The notes under the pieces: generated by a model
Databases searched by the model: none
Told to the model about the DNA's origin: nothing
The model's input: only the letters and a program-made list of their open reading frames with translations
Virus record (IMG/VR): IMGVR_UViG_3300006929_003912
Location: 1-25,171 of that record
From: a virus
Length of the DNA: 25,171 nucleotides
Reading direction: 5' to 3' (one strand)
Shown: positions 15,340-23,469 of the stretch, piece after piece
Layout: each line of letters starts with the position of its first letter
How positions within the stretch are numbered: position 1 is the stretch's first letter
Program-made: the position numbers and the translations under genes

Positions 15340-17082
15340 ATGAAAAAAGAAGAATTAATAGAGGAGTATGTAAAATGTCATAAAGACTCTGCTTATGCTA
15401 TTCGAACCTATTTAGAAACTTACGATAACACCCAAAGTAAGTACGTACCGTTTATTTTATTTCCTGAACAAGAAATGATGTTAAACAATTTTGAAAAGTA
15501 TAATGAAAATATTACTAAAAAATATAGACAAGCAGGAGTATCAACTGCAACCGCTGCTTGGATTTCTAAACAACTCCAGTTTGCGTCTACACAAAAACCC
15601 GAAAAAGTACTTATTCTAGCTAATAAATTAGACACTGCCCAAGAATTAGCAAATAAGATTAGACAATTCCTAAATCAATGGCCGGATTGGGTTAATGTTG
15701 GATTTTCTAAAGAAAAAGATTCACAACGACACTATAAATTAAATAATGGTTGTGAGGTAAAAGCAGTTGCTACATCAGTGGATGCTCTAAGGGGGTACAC
15801 ACCAACGATACTAATATTTGATGAAGCGGCTTATATAGAAGCTGGTGACGATTTATGGGCAGCTTGTATGGCTTCACTTTCTACTGGTGGTCAAGTAATT
15901 GTTATATCCACACCTAATGGATATGATAAAATTTATTATGAAATTTATGACCAGTCGATAAATCGAATGAATAATTTTAAAATTTCTGAATTACACTGGG
16001 AAAACGACCCTAGATTTACCAAAGATTTGGTTTGGGTTAAAACCAAAGATATAATTCATTATATGTTAAATAGGGAAGATTATAATGACGATTTAAATGT
16101 TGTAGAAAAAAATCAAAAAGAATTTGAATTATTAAAAAGAAATGGTTATAAACCTTATTCTTCGTGGTTTGAGTCCATGTGTAAAAAATTAAAGTTTGAT
16201 AGGAGAAAGATATCACAGGAGTTAGAAAGTGCTTTTTTAGGTTCAGGAGACAATGTAATACCTATAGATACTATAGAAAATATTAAAGAAACAATGGTTG
16301 AAGAGCCGAAAGAAAAATACGCAAGTGGACAATTATGGGTGTGGGAAGAACCAGTTAAAGGCCATAAATACATCATGGGTATAGACGTTTCAAGAGGTGA
16401 TTCTGAAGATTTTACATCTATTATTATAATAGATTTTGATGAAAGAAAACAAGTTTTAGAGTATCTAGGAAAAATACCACCAGATTTAGCCGCTGATATA
16501 GCTTATAAATGGGCAACTCTATACTCCTCCTATATTGTTATAGATATCACCGGAGGTATGGGGGTAGCTACTTCACGTAAATTACAAGAACTAGGATATA
16601 GGGATTTATATGTGGAAGGAGCGAATACAGCTGATAAGTGGAAATATGACCCTAAATTATTAGAAAAAATACCAGGAATTAATTTTAATAATAAAAGAAC
16701 ACAGATAGTAGCAAGTTTTGAAGAAGCTTTAAGACACGGGTTTGAAATAAAGTCACATCGATTATTAAATGAACTATATACTTTTGTTTACATAAACGGA
16801 AAACCAAATCACATGAAAGGTAAACATGATGATTTAATTATGGCCTTGGCCATGTGTCTTTATGTTGGTGAAAATTCATTTACCCAACTAAAAAAAGCGG
16901 ATGAAATGACAAAAGCAATGTTAAATGGTTGGGTGGCGACCGACTCAAGTCCAAAAGATACGCCGGTACACCTACGACCAACCCCAAATAGTGATGTATT
17001 ACGACCTAACGTTAAACCAAATGCTAGTAACGAATCTTTATATAAAGAGTATAGTTGGTTATTTGGTGCAAAACCTAAGTAA
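15340..17082 (+). CDS. 17: Terminase large subunit (T4 gp17-like)
   Basis: This 580-residue packaging motor has the usual two domains. The ATPase has a Walker A region KYRQAGVSTATA (61-72), Walker B ILIFDEA (D161, E162) and coupling motif STPNG (190-194). The nuclease (RNase H fold) has its three carboxylate sites at MGIDVSRG (D349), IVIDITGG (D402) and KHDDLIMA (D497, D498). The P-loop lacks the usual Lys before Ser-Thr (G-V-S-T where T4 gp17 has G-K-T-T); Lys61 just upstream may take its place, as described in other terminases. Length is near T4 gp17 (610). It pumps DNA into the prohead through the portal encoded next, and cuts the concatemer. No small subunit is recognisable in the window. 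Confidence 0.96.
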   Translation: MKKEELIEEYVKCHKDSAYAIRTYLETYDNTQSKYVPFILFPEQEMMLNNFEKYNENITKKYRQAGVSTATAAWISKQLQFASTQKPEKVLILANKLDTAQELANKIRQFLNQWPDWVNVGFSKEKDSQRHYKLNNGCEVKAVATSVDALRGYTPTILIFDEAAYIEAGDDLWAACMASLSTGGQVIVISTPNGYDKIYYEIYDQSINRMNNFKISELHWENDPRFTKDLVWVKTKDIIHYMLNREDYNDDLNVVEKNQKEFELLKRNGYKPYSSWFESMCKKLKFDRRKISQELESAFLGSGDNVIPIDTIENIKETMVEEPKEKYASGQLWVWEEPVKGHKYIMGIDVSRGDSEDFTSIIIIDFDERKQVLEYLGKIPPDLAADIAYKWATLYSSYIVIDITGGMGVATSRKLQELGYRDLYVEGANTADKWKYDPKLLEKIPGINFNNKRTQIVASFEEALRHGFEIKSHRLLNELYTFVYINGKPNHMKGKHDDLIMALAMCLYVGENSFTQLKKADEMTKAMLNGWVATDSSPKDTPVHLRPTPNSDVLRPNVKPNASNESLYKEYSWLFGAKPK

Positions 17083-17091
17083 GTTATTCAC

Positions 17092-17099
17092 TATTTATA
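17092..17099 (+). promoter_or_regulatory. TATTTATA late-type motif before the portal gene
   Basis: The box lies 25 bp before the ATG at 17125, one of the longer spacings in the set. Confidence 0.4.
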
Positions 17100-17124
17100 A
17101 AAATAATACTATATTTTTAATACT

Positions 17125-18963
17125 ATGGCAGAAAAATTAACAGTATTCCAAAGATTGGGTAAACTATTTGGTCCAGAAGGACCAAGAGTTGCACAACCAA
17201 CATACAAAGAATTTCAATTCACTAGTAAAGATTTGCTTAAAACCAAATCAAAAACTGAATTCGAAAAAGAAAAATTACAAGCACAACAAACTCTTTATTT
17301 AGCAAAACAATGGCACAAAATAGATAACGAGTTATATACACAATCTATTTATTACGAACCAACTAGATTGGCTTCTTATTATGATTATGAGTCAATGGAG
17401 TTTACTCCTGAAATTTCCGCAGCTTTAGATATCTACGCTGAAGAATCTACTACACCATCAGAAGATGGATATATGTTAACCATTTATTCCGAATCTGTAA
17501 GAATAAAATCTATTTTAGCTGATTTATTTAATAACATTCTTGATGTTAATACAAATTTACCTATGTGGATAAGAAATACGTGTAAGTATGGGGATGATTT
17601 TGTTTATTTAAAAATAGACCCAGAAAAAGGTATTATAGGTTGTAATCAGTTACCTAATATTGAAATAGAAAGAATTGAGTCTGGTAATTATCCTGCTACA
17701 CAAGTAGATACAAGTGCTGAGAAAAAAGAAAGAAAACTTAAGTTTATTTGGAAAGATAAGTCAATGGAGTTTCAATCGTGGGAAATGGCTCACTTTAGAT
17801 TGTTAGGTGATGATAGAAGATTGCCTTATGGAACTTCAATGTTAGAAAAAGCTCGTAGAACTTGGAAACAACTTTTACTAGCTGAAGACGCTATGTTAGT
17901 CTATAGAACTTCTAGAGCTCCTGAGAGAAGAGTATTTAAAGTTTTTGTTGGTAATATGGACGATAAAGATGTAGAAGCTTACATCCAAAGAGTTTCTAAT
18001 AAATTTAAAAGGGACCCAGTCGTAGACCCGAGTAATGGGAATGTGGATTTAAGATATAATCAGATGGCCGTTGACCAAGACTTTTTTATTCCAGTTAGAG
18101 ACCCAGCGTCACCTAATCCTATAGAAACATTACCAGGAGCTACTAATCTAAGTGAAATTGCGGATATTGAATATATACAAAAAAAGTTATTAGCTGCTCT
18201 TAGAATTCCAAAAGCCTTTTTAGGGTTCGAGGAAGTTGTTGGAGAAGGGAAAAATTTAGCTCTACTAGATATTAGATTTGCAAGAACTATAAACAGAATT
18301 CAAAAATCGATTATTCAAGAACTTAATAAAATAGCTATTATACATCTTTATATTTTAGGTTTTGATGAAGAACTAGACAATTTTGCATTAGGACTTACAA
18401 ACCCATCTACACAAGCGGACCTACTTAAATTGGAAAATTGGGCAAGCAAGATTACACTATTTAAAGATGCTGTTGCTGACCCAGGTACGGGAATCTCACC
18501 AGTATCAAGCACATGGGCTAAAAAACATATATTAGGTATGTCAGATGAGGAAATTAAATTAGATTTACAACAACAAAGATTTGAAAAAGCTATCGCTAAA
18601 GAATTAGAAACTACTGGTGATATAATTAAGAAAACCGGGGTATTTAATCAGATAGATAAGTTATATGGTGATATTGAAAAGACTGAAGAAGCGGGTGGAG
18701 ATATGGCTGGTGAAGGTGGAGATGAATTTGCTACTGGAGCAGAAGGATTAGCGGGTGGTGAAGAAATTGAAACTGGTGATGAAACCTTAGGTGGAGATGA
18801 AGGACTTGAACCAGCAGCTGAAAGTTTTAAAATAGAAAAAGATTTACCGTTAATCTTAGAAAATAAAGGTCTAGAACTACCGAATCTTGAAGAATTAGCT
18901 TCTAAATCAAGTAAAGAAATCAAAGACGTACAAGATAAAATAGATGATTTGTTAGATGAGTAA
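17125..18963 (+). CDS. 20: Portal protein (T4 gp20-like)
   Basis: This 612-residue protein forms the ring at the unique head vertex through which DNA passes and on which the prohead starts. T4-family signatures include EISAALDIYAEEST (95-108), LGDDRRLPYGTSMLEKARR (about 227-245), ETLPGATNLSEI (334-345) and ALRIPKAFLG (357-366). It is longer than T4 gp20 (524) because of a low-complexity Gly/Glu-rich tail after about residue 515 (repeated GDE, GGE), followed by a helical end with LILEN, a possible I/L-x-E site. The tail would lie inside the shell, where it could meet the core. It stands directly after the terminase gene; the tail sheath and tube genes that separate them in T4 are absent here. 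Confidence 0.96.
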   Translation: MAEKLTVFQRLGKLFGPEGPRVAQPTYKEFQFTSKDLLKTKSKTEFEKEKLQAQQTLYLAKQWHKIDNELYTQSIYYEPTRLASYYDYESMEFTPEISAALDIYAEESTTPSEDGYMLTIYSESVRIKSILADLFNNILDVNTNLPMWIRNTCKYGDDFVYLKIDPEKGIIGCNQLPNIEIERIESGNYPATQVDTSAEKKERKLKFIWKDKSMEFQSWEMAHFRLLGDDRRLPYGTSMLEKARRTWKQLLLAEDAMLVYRTSRAPERRVFKVFVGNMDDKDVEAYIQRVSNKFKRDPVVDPSNGNVDLRYNQMAVDQDFFIPVRDPASPNPIETLPGATNLSEIADIEYIQKKLLAALRIPKAFLGFEEVVGEGKNLALLDIRFARTINRIQKSIIQELNKIAIIHLYILGFDEELDNFALGLTNPSTQADLLKLENWASKITLFKDAVADPGTGISPVSSTWAKKHILGMSDEEIKLDLQQQRFEKAIAKELETTGDIIKKTGVFNQIDKLYGDIEKTEEAGGDMAGEGGDEFATGAEGLAGGEEIETGDETLGGDEGLEPAAESFKIEKDLPLILENKGLELPNLEELASKSSKEIKDVQDKIDDLLDE

Positions 18964-18971
18964 TATTTATT
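18964..18971 (+). promoter_or_regulatory. TATTTATT late-type motif before the core-like gene
   Basis: The box starts one base after the portal stop and ends 12 bp before the ATG at 18984. Confidence 0.42.
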
Positions 18972-18983
18972 TAAAAAAGAACA

Positions 18984-19727
18984 ATGAAATTTTTTGGTAA
19001 ATATAAAAAAGCGATAGACACTATTTTAGCTGAATCTTACTCAGATAAAAAGTTATTTAAAGAAAATTTCCATATAGTAATGGGCGCGATGAAGTTCTCT
19101 AAAGACTTTAGGGAGTTTTTTACTTTGTATAATGAGATGGAACAAAAAACTATTACTGAACAAAATGATGCTAGAGAATATATTAATGAATCTATAGATT
19201 TGTTGAGGTCTAAAGTTTCTAACTTAAAAAAAACCTTACCTATTTTTGATAGTATTATCACAAGAAAGTTAAAAAATAAAAAATTAAAAAGTAATCCGAT
19301 ATACGAAAGTTTAGATTATTTAATTTTTAAAAGTGGTGTAAAGTCTATTGAAAAAAGAGTATCGAGTAAAAAAACACTTTTAGAGTCATTACAAAGAGAA
19401 CAAAAAGGTGTAAAATTAAACAGGGGTTATTCTACGAAAATATTGTCTAAAACTTTAAGTAAAAATTTTAATGAAGAATTTAAAAATCTTACAGAGAGTG
19501 AAAAAATATTATTTAATAATATTATTTCTTTAGATGAAAAAAACATTAATTTAGAGTTTAATAAAACTAAAAATAAACTAGTAGAAAATATCAACACTTT
19601 AATTAGTGAAACCAAAGAAGACCAACTTGTAACTAGACTAGTGGAAACTAAAAATTCTATTTTAACTATGAATGTTAATAGAAAAAATCTTTTATCTATA
19701 AAACAACTATCCCAGGATTTGAAATAG
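18984..19727 (+). CDS. Putative prohead core protein, helical (position of T4 gp67/gp68)
   Basis: This 247-residue protein is Lys/Glu/Leu/Asn-rich and looks almost wholly helical, with heptad-like stretches at about 55-90 and 150-220. Sequence does not identify it. The case for a core protein is its place between portal and prohead protease, where T4 encodes core proteins gp67 and gp68, and an early DTILAES (12-18) with L-A-E before Ser, a T4 prohead-protease pattern. It has no Cys and no Trp. An unrelated structural role is possible. Confidence 0.7.
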   Translation: MKFFGKYKKAIDTILAESYSDKKLFKENFHIVMGAMKFSKDFREFFTLYNEMEQKTITEQNDAREYINESIDLLRSKVSNLKKTLPIFDSIITRKLKNKKLKSNPIYESLDYLIFKSGVKSIEKRVSSKKTLLESLQREQKGVKLNRGYSTKILSKTLSKNFNEEFKNLTESEKILFNNIISLDEKNINLEFNKTKNKLVENINTLISETKEDQLVTRLVETKNSILTMNVNRKNLLSIKQLSQDLK

Positions 19728-19743
19728 AGGTTTAATGTTCTTA

Positions 19744-19751
19744 TATTTAAT
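19744..19751 (+). promoter_or_regulatory. TATTTAAT, weak variant of the late-type motif
   Basis: It differs from TATTTAT at one base and ends 2 bp before the ATG at 19754, too near for a conventional leader. Confidence 0.22.
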
Positions 19752-19753
19752 GT

Positions 19754-20185
19754 ATGAAGAACGGGAAACAAATACCTTTACAAATTAGTAAAACATACAA
19801 GACTCATTTTGGAACAGTAAATTCTAAAAATATGAAATCTATGTATCTAACATTATCTGCATGGGCTGAACCTAAATTTGATTATGATTGTTGGTCTTGT
19901 GCTATTAAAGATACTAAAAAATCCATAAAAACATTTATGTCTGAAAATTTATCTAGAGAATATTTTAAAGAACATTCTATAGTTGATTTTGATTTAAGGT
20001 CTAGTGGGGTAGCTAAGAATAAACGTAGTTTTATGAAATGTGAGATTACTATGTTTGTTGAAAAAACTATACCTATAAAAGATATGTCTACCTTAACTAT
20101 GTTATCCGCCACCACTAACTCCTTATTGGAGAAAAACTTCGAAGATAACCCCTATTTCACCTTTCACCCAAGAAAAGTCCAGTAG
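19754..20185 (+). CDS. Unrecognised small head-region protein
   Basis: This 143-residue protein is basic and mixed alpha/beta. It contains YDCWSCAIKDTKKSIKTFM near residues 39-57 and repeated Lys/Ser/Thr; two cysteines lie in C-W-S-C and a third in MKCEIT. No domain is recognised. It is in the head gene cluster between portal and protease and probably cotranscribed with them. A virion-assembly role is inferred from position only. Confidence 0.75.
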   Translation: MKNGKQIPLQISKTYKTHFGTVNSKNMKSMYLTLSAWAEPKFDYDCWSCAIKDTKKSIKTFMSENLSREYFKEHSIVDFDLRSSGVAKNKRSFMKCEITMFVEKTIPIKDMSTLTMLSATTNSLLEKNFEDNPYFTFHPRKVQ

Positions 20186-20211
20186 AACCAAATTTTTCTT
20201 CCTTATCCTTA

Positions 20212-20219
20212 TATTTATT
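20212..20219 (+). promoter_or_regulatory. TATTTATT late-type motif before the 268-residue virion-like gene
   Basis: The box lies 36 bp before the ATG at 20256, with an A-rich leader between. With the terminator at 21088 it would bound a single-gene transcript. Confidence 0.45.
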
Positions 20220-20255
20220 ATTAGAATAAAATCAAAAAACAAAAAAATATAAACT

Positions 20256-21062
20256 ATGGGATTTTTAGACAGTAATTCAGCAACCGGAGCTGGTGTTGGT
20301 ATGAATACCTTCAGTAGTGGTGGCACAGTCAATGGAGGAAATGCACCTAATAATATGTTATTTACCGAATTAGAAGTAATAGGTATAGATATTGCTTTAG
20401 GAAAAGCTGCACAAATAGGTGTAGCAACTCACCCACACCACTTCTATTTAACTCGAACTAACGCATATATGAATGGTGGTTCACTTATCGAAGGTGCCGC
20501 AGGTGGAATGATGGGTGGAATGTCACCAAACTTACCGTCAGGAAATACATATTATAATGGAATGCCAACATGGAGCTGGTGGGATAGTGGTGATAATGTT
20601 GAAGATAACGAACCTACATGGCAACTAAGATATGGTAGTGGTGTCGGACCTGGAACTGAACTTAGTTCAGGATGGAACTTATCTTTAGGGTCTGGAAAAC
20701 ACTCTGCAGACCACCCGGTAGGAAATATGAGCCAAGGTGGAGGACAATATGGAAGATGGGAATTAGTTAATAGAGGTCAAGTAATAGCAGTTGCAGCAGG
20801 AAACCATCTTAACCCATGTTACTCAAACCAAGGTACGGGATATACCTACGACAATTCAAATCCAGGTTTAGCTGTTAACCCATTTAGTGCTAATAGTGTA
20901 CAATCAAGAAAATGGATAGTAAACACGGGTGATACACATACTGTAGTTGTGACAGGAACATCTTATCCACCGGCAACGGAACCGGTAGCAATAAGTGCAG
21001 TAACATGTATTCCTAATAACACACCTGTCAATAGAATATTAACATCAGCAGGTTACGCTTAA
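20256..21062 (+). CDS. Glycine-rich virion-like protein between portal and protease genes
   Basis: This 268-residue protein is rich in Gly, Asn, Ser and Thr, low in charge, with many aromatic residues. Examples are GGMMGGMSPNLPSGN near 86-100 and a Trp-rich stretch WSWWDSG soon after. A beta-structured exterior or decoration protein is the most natural reading, but no family is recognised. It has its own upstream motif and its own strong terminator, and many C-ending codons, so high late expression is likely. T4 has no such gene at this place, so it looks like an insertion into the conserved head block. Confidence 0.78.
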   Translation: MGFLDSNSATGAGVGMNTFSSGGTVNGGNAPNNMLFTELEVIGIDIALGKAAQIGVATHPHHFYLTRTNAYMNGGSLIEGAAGGMMGGMSPNLPSGNTYYNGMPTWSWWDSGDNVEDNEPTWQLRYGSGVGPGTELSSGWNLSLGSGKHSADHPVGNMSQGGGQYGRWELVNRGQVIAVAAGNHLNPCYSNQGTGYTYDNSNPGLAVNPFSANSVQSRKWIVNTGDTHTVVVTGTSYPPATEPVAISAVTCIPNNTPVNRILTSAGYA

Positions 21063-21087
21063 TAGATTAAAAAATATTTTAATATTT

Positions 21088-21115
21088 AAAAACACCCTTA
21101 TGGGTGTTTTTTTTT
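21088..21115 (+). terminator. Rho-independent terminator after the virion-like gene
   Basis: AAAAACACCC (21088-21097) pairs with GGGTGTTTTT around a TTAT loop and leads into a run of nine T. It splits the head block, so protease, scaffold and capsid genes need their own promoter or read-through. Confidence 0.9.
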
Positions 21116-21129
21116 ATCTAATACTTAAG

Positions 21130-21137
21130 TATTTATA
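21130..21137 (+). promoter_or_regulatory. TATTTATA late-type motif before the prohead protease gene
   Basis: It lies just after a strong terminator and 14 bp before the ATG at 21152. The terminator makes a new promoter necessary here, so this copy is among the best supported. Confidence 0.5.
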
Positions 21138-21151
21138 TAAAAAGTCTTTAT

Positions 21152-21853
21152 ATGAAAATTTTAAAAGCTAACGAACTTGGTCACGGAATATTAATAGAAT
21201 ATGACGCGGGAAACATATCTCCTAAACAAAATAGTAAAATAATTAGAGAAATGACTGACCCTTCTTTTGATGGGGAAGTTGAGATGTATTGTATTTTGCA
21301 AAAATATGGTACACCTAATAGAAACGGGAGAGTATACCCTAAAGAAATACTAGAACGTGAAAATCAAAGATACCAAGACGTAATTAAAAGAGGTAGCTCT
21401 ATCTCAGAATTAAACCACCCTGAATCTTCACTTATAGATTTAGAAAGAACATCCCATATTATTACCGAAACTTTTTGGGATGATAATAGGTTAATGGGAA
21501 AACTAAAACTTTTAACTTCACCTGGTTACCATAAAGACGGGGTAGTATCAACAGTCGGTGATATTGCTGCGAATCTTTTAAGACAAGGTGTTACATTAGG
21601 GATTAGTTCAAGGGGTGTTGGTTCACTTAAAAAAAGTGGGGAATTTAATGAGGTACAAGAAGATTTTGAATTGATTTGTTTTGACTTAGTTTCTTCACCA
21701 TCTACTCCTGGTTCTTACTTATTTAAGGATATGAAAGATATGGAAAAGTATGACGAAGTTCTAGAAAATACAAATCCAGGTAAAGACAATTCCGGTGGTT
21801 TTGACAAATCATTAGCTCTGATGTCAAAACTTAATAATTTCTTAAATAAATAA
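21152..21853 (+). CDS. 21: Prohead maturation protease (T4 gp21-like)
   Basis: This 233-residue serine protease belongs to the herpesvirus-assemblin-like fold used by T4 gp21. The probable catalytic residues are His89 in SELNHPESS and a Ser in LGISSRGVGS (S152 or S153), with D178 in LICFDLVSSPSTPG also conserved-looking. Its length is close to T4 gp21 (212). In T4 it lies in the prohead core, is activated on assembly, and cleaves after I/L-x-E in scaffold, core and capsid proteins. Candidate targets visible here are the capsid protein, the scaffold, the core-like protein and perhaps tagged enzymes. Scaffold and capsid genes follow directly. Confidence 0.94.
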   Translation: MKILKANELGHGILIEYDAGNISPKQNSKIIREMTDPSFDGEVEMYCILQKYGTPNRNGRVYPKEILERENQRYQDVIKRGSSISELNHPESSLIDLERTSHIITETFWDDNRLMGKLKLLTSPGYHKDGVVSTVGDIAANLLRQGVTLGISSRGVGSLKKSGEFNEVQEDFELICFDLVSSPSTPGSYLFKDMKDMEKYDEVLENTNPGKDNSGGFDKSLALMSKLNNFLNK

Positions 21854-21901
21854 ATTAGTTACTAATAGGTTAGGGGGTGGGATTTTTTAACGCTTCTTAC
21901 A

Positions 21902-21909
21902 TATTTATT
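21902..21909 (+). promoter_or_regulatory. TATTTATT late-type motif before the scaffold gene
   Basis: It lies 35 bp before the ATG at 21945. A small ATTAGT-T-ACTAAT inverted repeat and a G-rich run (21868-21881) lie upstream in the same 91-bp gap; neither has an obvious role. Confidence 0.45.
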
Positions 21910-21944
21910 ATAGAAACACATTATAATATTTTAAAAAATAAAAA

Positions 21945-23441
21945 ATGAGTAAGTCTACATTAGAAAAAGCGTTGCTCGAGGCGGAACAGTTGGAAGAAAC
22001 TATGAAGTCTAATGCAAAAGAAATACTTTCTTCAACTATGAAGGAAGAAATTCATGATTTAGTAAAAGAATCGTTAACTGAGGAAGACGATTACCTTAAA
22101 GAGCGAGAGGACGAAGAACAAGAAGTTGATGTCGAAATGGATATGGAATCTGACGATATGTCAGACGAATTAGATTTAGGCGATGAACTTGATATTGAGG
22201 ACGAGACCGAGGATGATATATCTTTGGAGCTGCCACCTCTAGACCTAACCTCAGCATCTGACGAAGAAGTCATAAAAGTCTTTAAATCTATGGGTGATGA
22301 AGATGGAATTGTTATTCAACAGGATGACAATGAAATTTCATTAACTGATGGTGATGAAGAGTATTTAATTAAATTAGAAGAAAACAAAAAAATGAAAAAA
22401 AATTCTAAAAACAAAATTAATGAAATGGAGGACATGGAAGACACTGATATGAAATCTATGGATGAGATGGAGGATGACATGATGGAAACTGAAGACATGG
22501 ATGAGATGAAACACTCTGACATGATGGAAGACGAAGATGTTGTTTATGAAATCGAATTAGATGAAGAAGATGAGGAGGAAATGTCAGAAATGGAAGACGA
22601 AGAAATGTCGGAAATGGAAGACGAAATGAAAGAAGGTAAGTACGGAGGTAATAAAGGAGAACTTAGACGTAGTGCTAAGCGCGACTATACCGAAGGTAAG
22701 TACGGAGGTAATAAAGGAGATTTTAGACGTAGTGCTAAAAAAGACTATACCGAAGGTACGTATGGTGGTAACGAAGGAGACATCCGAAGAAGTGCTAAGA
22801 GAGATTACACTGAAAGAGCAAAGTATGGCGGAAATATGGGAGATTTTAGACGTAGTGCTAAAAAAGACTATACGGAAGGTAAATACGGAGGTAATAAAGG
22901 TGATTTCAGAAGAAGTGCTAAAAAAGATTACACAGAAGGAAGACAAAACAGTTTGACTCAAAAAGCTAGAGCAGGTCAGAGAAGTAATTCTTACAACCAA
23001 GCAGCTAGAGCTCATTCAGGAATCCATCTGCCGGAATCTTATAATCGTCTCAAAAAAGAAGTAACTGGTTTAAAAAGTAAGAATTCAGAATACAAAAAAG
23101 CATTAGTATCATTTAAACAAAAATTAAATGAAACAGCTGTATTTAATTCTAACTTAGCATATGCTACAAGACTATTTACTGAACATTCTACTACTAAACA
23201 AGAAAAAATTAACATTCTAAGAAGGTTTGATAATGTAAAATCTTTAAAGGAATCGAAAAGCTTGTATAAAGTAATTAGAGAATCTCTTGCTGGCAACACA
23301 ACAAAGAAAAATATTTCTGAGTCTGTTGAAAGAAAGATTGCTAAAACCCCTAGTAGTGGTGCGAATACAAAATTGATGGAATCAAAAGTGTATGAAAACC
23401 CACAATTTTCTAGGATTAAGGACTTAATGTCTAAATTATAA
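21945..23441 (+). CDS. 22: Prohead scaffold protein (T4 gp22-like) with tandem basic repeats
   Basis: Assignment rests mainly on position between protease and capsid genes and on composition, as scaffolds diverge fast. The 498 residues fall into a helical N-terminus with ALLEAEQLEE, a long acidic region (about 45-230, runs of Glu, Asp and Met), five tandem repeats of about 20 residues (231-331), and a basic helical C-terminus ending IKDLMSKL, the end expected to contact the capsid shell. T4 gp22 has only 269 residues and no such repeats. Several I/L-x-E sites lie in the C-terminal part (LNE-T, LKE-S, ISE-S, LME-S), consistent with destruction by gp21 during maturation. It forms the core on which the capsid protein assembles. 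Confidence 0.88.
   Translation: MSKSTLEKALLEAEQLEETMKSNAKEILSSTMKEEIHDLVKESLTEEDDYLKEREDEEQEVDVEMDMESDDMSDELDLGDELDIEDETEDDISLELPPLDLTSASDEEVIKVFKSMGDEDGIVIQQDDNEISLTDGDEEYLIKLEENKKMKKNSKNKINEMEDMEDTDMKSMDEMEDDMMETEDMDEMKHSDMMEDEDVVYEIELDEEDEEEMSEMEDEEMSEMEDEMKEGKYGGNKGELRRSAKRDYTEGKYGGNKGDFRRSAKKDYTEGTYGGNEGDIRRSAKRDYTERAKYGGNMGDFRRSAKKDYTEGKYGGNKGDFRRSAKKDYTEGRQNSLTQKARAGQRSNSYNQAARAHSGIHLPESYNRLKKEVTGLKSKNSEYKKALVSFKQKLNETAVFNSNLAYATRLFTEHSTTKQEKINILRRFDNVKSLKESKSLYKVIRESLAGNTTKKNISESVERKIAKTPSSGANTKLMESKVYENPQFSRIKDLMSKL
22635..22937 (+). repeat. Five tandem 60-bp repeats inside the scaffold gene
   Basis: Units lie at 22635-22694, 22695-22754, 22755-22814, 22815-22877 (one extra codon) and 22878-22937. 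Each codes a version of YGGNKGDFRRSAKKDYTE and joins the next, mostly through Gly. The first two copies are nearly identical in DNA, others drift at third positions, which points to stepwise duplication with selection on the protein. Each unit is strongly basic against an acidic flank, and ends Y-T-E before Gly (or Arg). Confidence 0.93.
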
Positions 23442-23469
23442 ATAAACGCTTTAAAAAAAATTAAATAAA

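Noticed and set aside
21868-21881. G-rich run GGTTAGGGGGTGGG as a quadruplex or origin signal
   Set aside because: It has only two clear G tracts of three or more bases and no repeated structure around it.
22635-22937. Regular 60-bp repeats that could suggest a CRISPR array
   Set aside because: Units abut without unique spacers, keep the scaffold reading frame and vary mostly at third codon positions, so they are protein-coding repeats.
22672-22956. 94-codon plus-strand frame inside the scaffold repeats
   Set aside because: A repeat unit with no stop in a second frame stays open through every copy; the frame is explained by the repeat and lacks its own leader.
22584-23015. 143-codon minus-strand frame across the same repeats
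   Set aside because: It is antisense to the scaffold repeats and Ser/Phe/Thr-rich as expected of the complement; no promoter or family match.
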